From positions 248,001 through 312,000 of the forward strand of contig NZ_CP133018.1 of NCBI RefSeq assembly GCF_030866785.1: a stretch of DNA of 64,000 nt, given 5' to 3'. The translations under genes were made by a program, and so were the position numbers. The stretch is from Agromyces protaetiae (GTDB taxonomy: Bacteria; Actinomycetota; Actinomycetes; Actinomycetales; Microbacteriaceae). How positions within the stretch are numbered: position 1 is the first letter of the stretch; each line of letters begins with the position of its first letter. Under the pieces are notes generated by a model. It saw nothing but the letters and a program-made list of their open reading frames with translations. It had not been told where the DNA came from and did no database searches. This document shows positions 55,698 to 62,944 of this stretch, piece after piece.

Positions 55698-57671
55698 ATG
55701 ACCGACGTCACGCTCTCGTCCGGGATCGCGCTCGACGAGCTGGACCCCGGGGTCCGTCCACAAGACGACCTCTTCCGGCACGTCAACGGGCAGTGGATCG
55801 ATCGCACTGAGATCCCCGCCGACAAGGCGCGGTACGGGTCGTTCATCCTGCTGCACGAGGAGGCCGAGCAGGCCGTCCGCGAGATCATCGAGGAGTCGCA
55901 GCGGGCCGAGCCGGGCACCGAGGCTCGCAAGGTCGGCGACCTCTACGCCAGCTTCCTCAACGAGGAGAAGGCCGACCTGCTCGGCACCACGCCGATCGCC
56001 TCGCAGCTGCTCGAGGCGTCGCTGATCCGCTCGGTCGACGACCTGCTCGCCACCGTGGGCCGGCTCGAGCGCCAGGGCGTGTCGGGGTTCGTGCAGCTGT
56101 TCGTCGACAACGACCCGGGCGACCCCGAACGGTATCTCGTGTTCGTCGAGCAGGGCGGCATCGGGCTGCCCGACGAGAGCTACTTCCGCGAGGAGCGGTT
56201 CGCGGGCGTGCGCGACGCGTACCGGTCGCACCTCGAGCGGATGCTCCGGCTCGCCGGTCTCGACGCGGCCGACGAGCGCGCCGCGCGCGTGTACGACCTC
56301 GAGTCGCGCATCGCGGCCGCGCACTGGTCGAACGTCGACTCGCGCGACAGCGAGAAGACGTACAACCTGCGTGCATGGGCCGACGTCGTGGCATCCGCCC
56401 CTCTGCAGATCTGGCGCGACGCGATCGGCGCACCTGACGCCGCGTTCGACGAGCTCGTGGTGCGACAGCCGTCGTTCCTCGACGGCCTCGGCGCGCTGCT
56501 CACCGACGAGCTGCTGCCCGCCTGGAAGGACTGGCTCGCGTGGCAGGTCGTGCGCTCGAGCGCGCCGTACCTCTCGAGCGAGTTCGTCGAGGCCAACTTC
56601 GACTTCTACGGCCGTACGCTGACCGGCACGCCCCAGATGCGCGAACGCTGGAAGCGGGGCGTCTCGCTCGTCGAGGGCGCCATGGGCGAGGCGGTCGGCC
56701 GCATCTACGTTGAGCGGCACTTCCCGCCCGCCGCGAAAGCGGCCATGGACGATCTCGTCGCGAACCTCGTCGAGGCGTACCGGCAGTCGATCTCGGCGCT
56801 CGACTGGATGGGCGAGGAGACGCGGAAGCGCGCCCTCGACAAGCTCGAGAAGTTCACGACGAAGATCGGCTTCCCCGTGAAGTGGCGCGACTACTCCGCG
56901 CTCGAGATCGACGCGGGCGACCTCGTCGGCAACGTGCGTGCGACCGCCGAGTTCGAGTTCAACCGTGAGCTCGGCAAGATCGGCAAGCCCATCGACCGCG
57001 ACGAGTGGTTCATGACGCCGCAGACGATCAACGCGTACTACAACCCGGGGTTCAACGAGATCGTGTTCCCCGCGGCCATCCTGCAGTTCCCGTTCTTCGA
57101 CCCCGAGCGCGACGCGGCCGCGAACTACGGCGCGATCGGCGCGGTCATCGGGCACGAGATCGGGCACGGGTTCGATGACCAGGGCTCGAAGTACGACGGC
57201 GACGGCCGGCTCACCGACTGGTGGACCGCCGACGACCGGTCCGCATTCGAAGCGCGCACGAAGGCGCTCATCGACCAGTTCGACGCGCTCGTGCCCGCGC
57301 AACTCGCGGGCGCCGAAGGCGCCGGCGAGCACCACGTCAACGGTGCGCTGACGATCGGTGAGAACATCGGGGACCTCGGCGGGCTCGCGATCGCGTGGAA
57401 GGCCTATCTGATCTCGCTGCACGGCGCCGAGCCGCCCGTGATCGACGGGCTGTCCGGCGCCGAGCGCTTCTTCCTGTCATGGGCGCAGTCCTGGCAGCTG
57501 AAGGCCCGCGACGAAGAGGTCGTCCGGCTGCTCGCGATCGACCCGCACTCGCCGAACGAGTTCCGTTGCAACCAGATCGTGCGCAACATCGACGAGTTCT
57601 ACACGGGCTTCGGCGTGGCCGCCGATGACGAGCTGTGGCTCGACCCTGCCGACCGGGTGACGATCTGGTAG
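55698..57671 (+). CDS. pepO: M13 family metallopeptidase (neprilysin/PepO-like)
   Basis: A 657-residue zinc endopeptidase. VIGHEIGHGFDDQG holds the zinc histidines (about 486 and 490) and catalytic Glu 487; ENIGDLGG supplies the third ligand (Glu about 555); the substrate-binding NAYYNP motif is present at about residue 447. No signal peptide or membrane anchor is visible, so unlike neprilysin it appears cytoplasmic, as is common for actinobacterial members. The very long open frame upstream of 55698 is antisense to the MATE gene and is not coding. Confidence 0.92.
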   Translation: MTDVTLSSGIALDELDPGVRPQDDLFRHVNGQWIDRTEIPADKARYGSFILLHEEAEQAVREIIEESQRAEPGTEARKVGDLYASFLNEEKADLLGTTPIASQLLEASLIRSVDDLLATVGRLERQGVSGFVQLFVDNDPGDPERYLVFVEQGGIGLPDESYFREERFAGVRDAYRSHLERMLRLAGLDAADERAARVYDLESRIAAAHWSNVDSRDSEKTYNLRAWADVVASAPLQIWRDAIGAPDAAFDELVVRQPSFLDGLGALLTDELLPAWKDWLAWQVVRSSAPYLSSEFVEANFDFYGRTLTGTPQMRERWKRGVSLVEGAMGEAVGRIYVERHFPPAAKAAMDDLVANLVEAYRQSISALDWMGEETRKRALDKLEKFTTKIGFPVKWRDYSALEIDAGDLVGNVRATAEFEFNRELGKIGKPIDRDEWFMTPQTINAYYNPGFNEIVFPAAILQFPFFDPERDAAANYGAIGAVIGHEIGHGFDDQGSKYDGDGRLTDWWTADDRSAFEARTKALIDQFDALVPAQLAGAEGAGEHHVNGALTIGENIGDLGGLAIAWKAYLISLHGAEPPVIDGLSGAERFFLSWAQSWQLKARDEEVVRLLAIDPHSPNEFRCNQIVRNIDEFYTGFGVAADDELWLDPADRVTIW

Positions 57672-57751
57672 ACATGCCGCAGCCGTCATTCCGGCCACGA
57701 TCCAATCCATCCATGAAGAGCGCGCCGCGGTCAGCGGTGGGGGAGCGCCGA

Positions 57752-58684
57752 GTGACAGAAGGGGAGCTCTCCACCGTGGTGACCTCGTCGCAGGGCTCCG
57801 AACGACGCTCCAGGCATGCCGCGCTGCGGCACGGGCGCCATCTCACCGAGGGGCCGCACGAAGACTTCAGCCGGGGCTTCAGCGCGCTCGGCGATCTCGC
57901 GCTCGCGGGCGTGCAGGTGTCGGCGAGGGCGACCGACCTCGCCACGGGACGGGTGCTGTTCTCGGTCGACGACCACGTGGTCATGCCGACCGCGTCGATC
58001 GGCAAGGTGCTGTTGCTCGTCGAGGTCGCCGCGCGTCTCGAAGGCGCGAGCACCGAGGCGCTCACCGTGCTCGACCGGTCGCCGCGCGACGCGGTGGGCG
58101 ACTCGGGGACCTGGCAGCACCTGCAGTCGCCCAGCCTGCCCGTGGCGGACCTCGCCGCGCTCATCGGCGCCACGAGCGACAACCTCGCCACCAACGTGCT
58201 GCTGCGCTACATCGGCCTCGAGGCCGTGCGTGCCCGCACCGAGTCGCTCGGGCTCACCCGCACGGCGCTGCTCGACCTGGTGCGCGATCACCGCGGTCCC
58301 GACGACGCGCCGCAGCTCTCCATCGGCTCGGCCAAGGAGCTCACCTGGCTGTTCGCCTCGCTCGCGCGCGGCGAGATCGTGAGCCCCGAGATCTCGCAGC
58401 GCGTGGTCGGCTGGCTCTCGCTGAACGCCGACCTCTCGATGGTGGCGTCGGCATTCGGCCTCGACCCGCTCGCGCACCGCATGCCCGACCACGGGGTGCT
58501 CCTGATGAACAAGACCGGCACCGACGGCGGGGTGCGCAGCGAGGCCGGCGTGTTGCGCGGGCCACGCGCGAGTGTGGCGTACGCGGTCTCGACCTACTTC
58601 GCCGACACGCAGCTCTCGAGCCGCCTCGCCGTGCTCGACGGCATGCACCGGGTCGGCGTCGACCTGCTGGAGTACGTGCACTGA
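57752..58684 (+). CDS. Serine hydrolase of the class A beta-lactamase fold
   Basis: A 310-residue protein from GTG 57752 (GGGGGAG upstream; GTG 57776 also possible). The active-site elements are S82-x-x-K85 in TASIGKV, SDN at 142-144 and KTG at 254-256. The Omega-loop ExxLN glutamate required for rapid deacylation is not seen where expected, and no signal peptide is present. It therefore may be an esterase or a peptidoglycan-related hydrolase-like protein rather than an antibiotic resistance enzyme. A family 1 palindromic element follows. Confidence 0.75.
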   Translation: MTEGELSTVVTSSQGSERRSRHAALRHGRHLTEGPHEDFSRGFSALGDLALAGVQVSARATDLATGRVLFSVDDHVVMPTASIGKVLLLVEVAARLEGASTEALTVLDRSPRDAVGDSGTWQHLQSPSLPVADLAALIGATSDNLATNVLLRYIGLEAVRARTESLGLTRTALLDLVRDHRGPDDAPQLSIGSAKELTWLFASLARGEIVSPEISQRVVGWLSLNADLSMVASAFGLDPLAHRMPDHGVLLMNKTGTDGGVRSEAGVLRGPRASVAYAVSTYFADTQLSSRLAVLDGMHRVGVDLLEYVH

Positions 58685-58716
58685 GGCGGGCCCGCGCCCA
58701 CGCATCCGAAGATCCT

Positions 58717-58773
58717 CGAGCGGTCGCAGATGGTGGGTGTTTCCGACTGCGACCCGCCATCTGCGACCGCTCG
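58717..58773. repeat. Dispersed palindromic element, family 1, copy 3
   Basis: A 57-bp inverted repeat: CGAGCGGTCGCAGATGG (58717-58733) is perfectly complementary to CCATCTGCGACCGCTCG (58757-58773), and TGGG/ACCC extends it inward. It lies between convergent genes, like copies 1 and 2. Confidence 0.9.
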
Positions 58774-58829
58774 GCGAGGGGAGTCCTTCCGCGTCAGCGC
58801 GATCCGTCGTGCTCCGATCCCGGGTGCGC

Positions 58830-58867
58830 CCTCAGATGCGAGCCGGGCGTCCTCAGATGCGAGCCGG
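58830..58867. repeat. Duplicated 3' end of hydrolase gene
   Basis: CCTCAGATGCGAGCCGG at 58830-58846 and again at 58851-58867, 21 bases apart. The right copy contains the hydrolase stop and its last codons, so the gene tail was duplicated downstream. Confidence 0.8.
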
Positions 58868-60457
58868 TGCGGCGGCGAGCAGCTCGAGGCCCTCGAGCAC
58901 GGCGTCGGCGGTTTCGGGCGCCGCGAGCACCCGGAAGTGGCCGGCGATCGGCACGCGCACGTTCGTCGCGCCGTTGAGCGCGCTGCCATCGGGCACGTGG
59001 GGGTCGAATGTGCCGAAGATCGACACGATGCGCGCGTTGACGGACGCCGCCTCGCCGAGCATCACGATCGTCGCGTCCGTGGGTAGCAGTGCGCGCACGC
59101 TCGGGTCGCGCAGCAGCCGGGCCCGGCTCGACCCGCCGAACGGCGTGCAGATCGCGACCACGCCGAGCACGCCGAGCGCATCGCCGCCCGTGCGGATGAG
59201 CAGGTGCTTGCCGATCAGCCCGCCCTTGCTGTGACCCACGACGATGCGTCCGGCGTCGGGCACCGGCAGCTTGGCGAGCGCGCGGGCGAGCTTGTCGCTC
59301 GTCTCGACGATCGGCGCGCGGTTCACGCCCATGCCGTGCACGGTCCGCACGCGGTACCCCGCGCGGTTCAGCCGTTCGCCGAGCGGGCGCAGGAACGTCC
59401 AATGCTCGTACACGCCGGGCAGCAGCACGACCTCGGGCAGGGCGTCGTTCCCGCGCAGCCAATGCCGGGGCGATCCCTGCCCGCCGAGCGCGCCGACCGC
59501 GGCGAGCTGCCGGCGCGCGGCGTACGCGTAGTCGCGGGCCCACCACCACGCGGCCTTCAACGGCGGCGCGCCGAGGCCGGCGGCGGTGCCTTCGAGCGGG
59601 CCGCGGCCCGAGGCATCCGCCTCGGCCGTCTCGGTCTGGTCCCGCAGCGCCGGCCGGCCCGGCAGGTGCGTCTCACGACCAGAGAGATCGGATGCCTCGG
59701 GCACGACCTGGCCCACCGGCTCACCTCGCGCGTGGCGCGCGATGAGATCGGCGACCTGCGCGCCGGCCGTGACCATGGTCTCGTGGCCGCGGCCCGGGAC
59801 CTCGATGAAGCGGCCCGCGGGCAGCAGACGCGCGACCTCGCGCGCCCAGTCGCGCGGCACGATCGCGTCGTGCTCGGCGCGGACCACGAGCGTGGGAACC
59901 GCGACGCGCGGGAGCACCCGCTCCATGCGGTGCTCGATCATGGGACGCAGATTGGCGGTGTACCAGCCTGGTCCCGCCTCGGCGTAGGACTTCAGGCCGA
60001 CCGCGAGCACCTTCGGGTTCGTCAGCGAGATGTCCTGCAGGAACCGCAGCGTCTGCTTCGCGACCGTGCGCTCGCGCGGATTCACCGTCGGTCCGATGAG
60101 CACGACGGCGCCCACGAGGTCCGGCCGCTGCGCGGCCGTCTCGGTGACGACCTGAGCGCCGTACGAGTGCCCCACGAGCACGGCACGCGTCACCCCCTCG
60201 GCCGCGAGCAGTTCGCCCACGAGCGCGCCCGACTCCGGCATCGAGAGCGGCTCGTCGGGCGTGGGTGAGTCGCCGAACCCGGGCAGATCGAGCGCGAGCA
60301 CCCGCCCGGTGCGCTCGAGGGCGTCGGCGAGCCCGTTCCAGTACTCGTGCGCCATGCCGAGCCCGTGCACGAGCACGTAGACGGGCCGGCTCGCCCCGCC
60401 CGATTCCACGATGCGTATGACCCGGTCACCACTCCGGAACCAACGCGTCACGGCCAT
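58853..60457 (-). CDS. Double alpha/beta-hydrolase fusion protein
   Basis: A 534-residue protein with two alpha/beta-hydrolase units. The first (about 1-245) has HGLGMAHEYW, the nucleophile elbow GHSYGAQ and C-terminal PGRGHETM. A linker rich in Gly/Ala/Glu (about 245-300) follows. The second (about 330-534) has LLPGVYEHWTFLRPLGERL and GHSKGGL, with IAGHFRVL near the end. Both units keep the nucleophilic Ser and His, so both may be active. Substrates are unknown; esterase or lipase activity is plausible. TAGACT lies six bases before ATG 60457, a leaderless start. Confidence 0.85.
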   Translation of the reverse strand: MAVTRWFRSGDRVIRIVESGGASRPVYVLVHGLGMAHEYWNGLADALERTGRVLALDLPGFGDSPTPDEPLSMPESGALVGELLAAEGVTRAVLVGHSYGAQVVTETAAQRPDLVGAVVLIGPTVNPRERTVAKQTLRFLQDISLTNPKVLAVGLKSYAEAGPGWYTANLRPMIEHRMERVLPRVAVPTLVVRAEHDAIVPRDWAREVARLLPAGRFIEVPGRGHETMVTAGAQVADLIARHARGEPVGQVVPEASDLSGRETHLPGRPALRDQTETAEADASGRGPLEGTAAGLGAPPLKAAWWWARDYAYAARRQLAAVGALGGQGSPRHWLRGNDALPEVVLLPGVYEHWTFLRPLGERLNRAGYRVRTVHGMGVNRAPIVETSDKLARALAKLPVPDAGRIVVGHSKGGLIGKHLLIRTGGDALGVLGVVAICTPFGGSSRARLLRDPSVRALLPTDATIVMLGEAASVNARIVSIFGTFDPHVPDGSALNGATNVRVPIAGHFRVLAAPETADAVLEGLELLAAAPARI

Positions 60458-60463
60458 GCCGGA

Positions 60464-60469
60464 AGTCTA
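60464..60469 (-). promoter_or_regulatory. -10 box of leaderless hydrolase transcript
   Basis: TAGACT on the minus strand with the spacer TCCGGC, identical in hexamer and spacing to nucS. Confidence 0.55.
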
Positions 60470-60534
60470 GGCACGCATGCGTTCAGCCACGTGGCCTTGA
60501 CGCAGGTGATGCCGCGCGTCCGTGTTCGCTTGCC

Positions 60535-60582
60535 AGGAATCCGGAAATCCAGGAATCCGGGAATCCGGGAATCCCCGAATCC
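60535..60582. repeat. 6 x 8-bp tandem repeat (microsatellite-like)
   Basis: Six perfect-length 8-base units, each ending AATCC (AGGAATCC, GGAAATCC, AGGAATCC, GGGAATCC twice, CCGAATCC), then a degenerate seventh. It lies between the hydrolase and the ATPase promoter region. Confidence 0.92.
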
Positions 60583-60636
60583 GGGAAGAGGCGTGGTGGG
60601 CGTGGACACGAGAAGAGCAGGCTACTAATATCCACT

Positions 60637-60671
60637 ATCGGTCTTATACTTCGCCGAACTATAAGACCGAT
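60637..60671. promoter_or_regulatory. 35-bp near-perfect palindrome upstream of ATPase
   Basis: Arms ATCGGTCTTATA (60637-60648) and TATAAGACCGAT (60660-60671) are perfectly complementary, and TTCG/CGAA continue inward with a single mismatched pair around a central C at 60654. The DNA is AT-rich and contains TATACT/TATA elements, so a promoter probably lies within; a bound dimer or higher oligomer would cover it. It ends 15 bases before the ATPase start. Confidence 0.85.
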
Positions 60672-60686
60672 GTGAGGAGGGTCCAG

Positions 60687-61877
60687 GTGGCGCTGAGTCC
60701 GTACACGCCCGGTTCAGTGGCGAGGTCGGTACCCGGCCGAGCGACGGCATTGGCCGAGTATCGCGAGGCGGCCCAACGAATCGACCGGCTGGACCAATTC
60801 ATCCCTCGCATTCATGTGGTTCACGGTCCTCGTGGCATCGGCAAGACCTCCCTGCTTCGCCAGGGGCAGCGCGTGTTCGAGGATTCGCGCGTCCGCACGA
60901 TCTGGATCACCGCCAACCCGACCGAGAGCCTGCTGCACTCGTTGCTGAGTGAGCTCGCGAAGCTGATCGGCACCGGAACCAGGATCCGGAAGCGGGCCGT
61001 CGAGCACATCGAGTCGATCTCAGTGGAGCTCGGCAACCCCGTCATCGGAAAGATGGCGGCAACCGTTCGTCCGACTCCCGACGTTACCCGCGCATCGTCC
61101 GCTCGCCTCATCGAGGCACTTCACCTCGTCCTCGACGCGTCGGAAACCATCGGCGGGTCCGGGCTGGCAATCCTGGTCGATGAGATCCAGGAGGCCGATG
61201 CCGCAAGTTTGCGGACGCTCGCCTACGCATGGCAGGAACTGGCGCCCGTCGGCGCGCAGGGCGGCGGCTCGACGAAGGCTGCCTTGTGCGCCGTGGGCCT
61301 GCCGGGCGCTCCCGCGCACATCAACAGAGCCGTGAGCTTCAGTGAGCGCTTCTCCTTCGAACGGTTGCCTGGCTTGGATGATGCGGGTGCTGAAGAAGCA
61401 CTCCTCGCACCGGCACGGGAACTCGGTGTCCGGTGGGGCGACAAGGCGCTCGCCGACACGGTGGCCGCCGCTCAGGGTTACCCGTACTGGGTTCAGCTCG
61501 CGGGCGATGCGGTCTGGCGAGCGGGATCTCGACGCGTCGGCGGCGTCGGACTCGAGTCGGGCCACTCGATCACTTCGGATGACGTGCGATCCGGTGCTCG
61601 CAGGTTCGCCGAGCAGAAGCACACGCTGTACCGGGCCCGATGGGACAATGCCTCTCCGCGGCAGCGCGAGATGCTCGTCGCACTCGCGCGGCTCGGAGGA
61701 CAGGACGTGCAGCGCGGGGTGCTCGCCGCTGCACTTCACACCGACACGACGTCCATCTCGGTGGCTCGGCAGTCGCTGCTCGACAAGGGCATCATCGACG
61801 CCAATCAGCACGGCCTGCTGTCGTTCACCGTTCCCGGGTTCACCGAGTTCGTGCTCGCGCGAGCGCGCGACGAGTAG
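60687..61877 (+). CDS. AAA-family ATPase with C-terminal winged-helix-like region
   Basis: A 396-residue protein. Start GTG 60687 has a strong GAGGAGGG site; longer frames upstream run through the palindrome and are not coding. Walker A GPRGIGKTS is at 47-55, Walker B LAILVDEIQEAD at about 160-171, and arginine-rich sensor regions follow. The C-terminal part (SPRQREMLVALARLGGQDVQRGVLAAAL ... SISVARQSLLDKGIIDANQHGLLSFTVPGFTEF) looks like a winged helix, giving an Orc/Cdc6- or archaeal-ATPase-like layout. Such ATPases act in plasmid-like maintenance, transcription control or antiphage defence. Codon use is less GC-extreme than neighbours. The final 51 bp recur downstream at 62861. Confidence 0.82.
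   Translation: MALSPYTPGSVARSVPGRATALAEYREAAQRIDRLDQFIPRIHVVHGPRGIGKTSLLRQGQRVFEDSRVRTIWITANPTESLLHSLLSELAKLIGTGTRIRKRAVEHIESISVELGNPVIGKMAATVRPTPDVTRASSARLIEALHLVLDASETIGGSGLAILVDEIQEADAASLRTLAYAWQELAPVGAQGGGSTKAALCAVGLPGAPAHINRAVSFSERFSFERLPGLDDAGAEEALLAPARELGVRWGDKALADTVAAAQGYPYWVQLAGDAVWRAGSRRVGGVGLESGHSITSDDVRSGARRFAEQKHTLYRARWDNASPRQREMLVALARLGGQDVQRGVLAAALHTDTTSISVARQSLLDKGIIDANQHGLLSFTVPGFTEFVLARARDE
61827..61877 (+). repeat. 51-bp direct repeat, upstream copy (ATPase 3' end)
   Basis: Last 17 codons of the ATPase including stop. Matches 62861-62911 at 48 of 51 positions without gaps. A 27-bp core is identical. Confidence 0.95.
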
Positions 61878-61976
61878 GCACTGGGCTCATGCGCACCGGA
61901 CAGTGTCAGGTCGCAGGCGGCGCTTCCAGAGGAAAGACGCGGGCGCCGTCGATCCGGAACTCGTGCAGGTGAATCT

Positions 61977-62114
61977 ATGTCCTTCTTCGTGACGCTGAAC
62001 GACGGTCAAGTTGGCCACCGTCAGATCTCACCGTCTACATTCGAGTCTTCCCTCCGCAGGATCTGGGCCGACACAGGTCCAGTTGACGTGAACTGGCCGG
62101 CGGACGACGCATGA
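61977..62114 (+). CDS. 45-residue microprotein between ATPase and DUF3800-like gene
   Basis: An acidic small protein: MSFFVTLNDGQVGHRQIS followed by PSTFESSLRRIWADTGPVDV and NWPADDA. AGGTGA precedes the ATG. Its stop overlaps the next start (ATGA at 62111-62114), evidence for coupled translation and hence for its reality despite its size. The sequence looks like a compact alpha/beta domain with no membrane segment. No family is recognised; the position suggests a partner or inhibitor of the DUF3800-like protein. Confidence 0.65.
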   Translation: MSFFVTLNDGQVGHRQISPSTFESSLRRIWADTGPVDVNWPADDA

Positions 62115-62695
62115 GCTCGGCAGGTCGTGCACCCGTCGTCGCTTACCTCGATGAGTCCGAGTCGCGTCAGGACAGAGACCCGGGCACGTACATCTTGTGC
62201 GCTGCGATCTGCGTCGACAGCGAGCTCTCGAAAGCCCGTGATCGGCTGACTGGTCTCCGCCCGACGGGCGCAACCAAACTGCACTGGCGCGACCTACGGG
62301 ATAAGGACCGTTATGCCATGGTGGCAGAGGTCGCCCGCATTCAACTGAGGCACTTGGTCGTCGTCAGGTTGGGTGGGACCGAGGCGCCGAGCGAACGGCG
62401 CCGACGGCTCTGCCTGATGCGTATGTTCTACGAACTCACGAGCGGCGGTGTAACGCACCTCGTGGCCGAGTCGAGAGGCCCGGCCGACGATCGGCGGGAC
62501 CGGCAGCTGCTCGACACCATCCGAGCACAACGGCAGGCTGGAGGTCTGCTTCGCCTGGACCACGTCCGTGGGCCGGCCGAGCCGATGCTCTGGGTGCCGG
62601 ATATCGTGGCTGGCGCAATCACAAGTGACCGCACCGCCGGGACGGCGCTCGCTGGTGCGTTCTCTTCGCTGGAGCTCATCGAAATCGCCGACTAA
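62111..62695 (+). CDS. DUF3800-like protein (probable RNase H-fold)
   Basis: A 194-residue protein. VVAYLDESESRQDRDPGTYILCAAIC at the N terminus (split over residues 9-34) has the DES acidic motif that opens DUF3800 domains; KLHWRDLRDKDR, HLVAESRG and LWVPDIVAGAI supply further conserved acidic or basic positions, including a late Asp typical of RNase H-like folds. DUF3800 proteins are commonly found beside mobile elements and defence genes and are suspected nucleases; activity is unproven. It starts four bases before the microprotein stop. Its stop codon is in frame with the downstream ATPase-tail copy. Confidence 0.75.
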   Translation: MSSAGRAPVVAYLDESESRQDRDPGTYILCAAICVDSELSKARDRLTGLRPTGATKLHWRDLRDKDRYAMVAEVARIQLRHLVVVRLGGTEAPSERRRRLCLMRMFYELTSGGVTHLVAESRGPADDRRDRQLLDTIRAQRQAGGLLRLDHVRGPAEPMLWVPDIVAGAITSDRTAGTALAGAFSSLELIEIAD

Positions 62696-62860
62696 CGCGC
62701 GAAACCCCAGGCCCTACAACTGCAGGATCTCCTGGGGTTCACTTCCATCCCCACCGCGATGGGCATGACCCTCCAATTGTCAGGGATCCGGGTCGGGGTC
62801 GCAACCTTACTTGGGAGCCTTGTGCGCCCGGCAGGGTTATGGCCCGTCGAGCTTGTGAGA
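62696..62860 (+). other. Open but unassigned sequence between DUF3800-like gene and tail copy
   Basis: 165 bp without stop codons in the frame that joins the DUF3800-like stop to the ATPase-tail copy. It contains no ribosome-binding site and no similarity to the ATPase sequence visible by eye. Probably non-coding or gene debris. Confidence 0.4.
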
Positions 62861-62911
62861 ACCGTGCCCGGGTTCACCGAGTTCGTGCTCGCGAGGGCGC
62901 GCGACGAGTAG
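62861..62911 (+). pseudogene. ATPase 3'-end copy (remnant)
   Basis: Encodes TVPGFTEFVLARARDE plus stop, identical in protein to the end of the ATPase at 61877. The three nucleotide differences are synonymous: GTT/GTG and CGA/AGG. Only this tail is present. It marks either a decayed second ATPase gene or a recombination/insertion boundary. Confidence 0.85.
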
Positions 62912-62944
62912 CTCGCCCGTGCTGGCGACGACGACGCGCATGCG

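Noticed and set aside
60522..60686. Upstream extension of the ATPase reading frame
   Set aside because: Runs through the 8-bp microsatellite and the palindrome; the GTG at 60687 has an excellent ribosome-binding site.
62759..62911. Possible small gene starting at ATG 62759
   Set aside because: No ribosome-binding site or recognisable protein features before the ATPase-tail copy; treated as gene debris.
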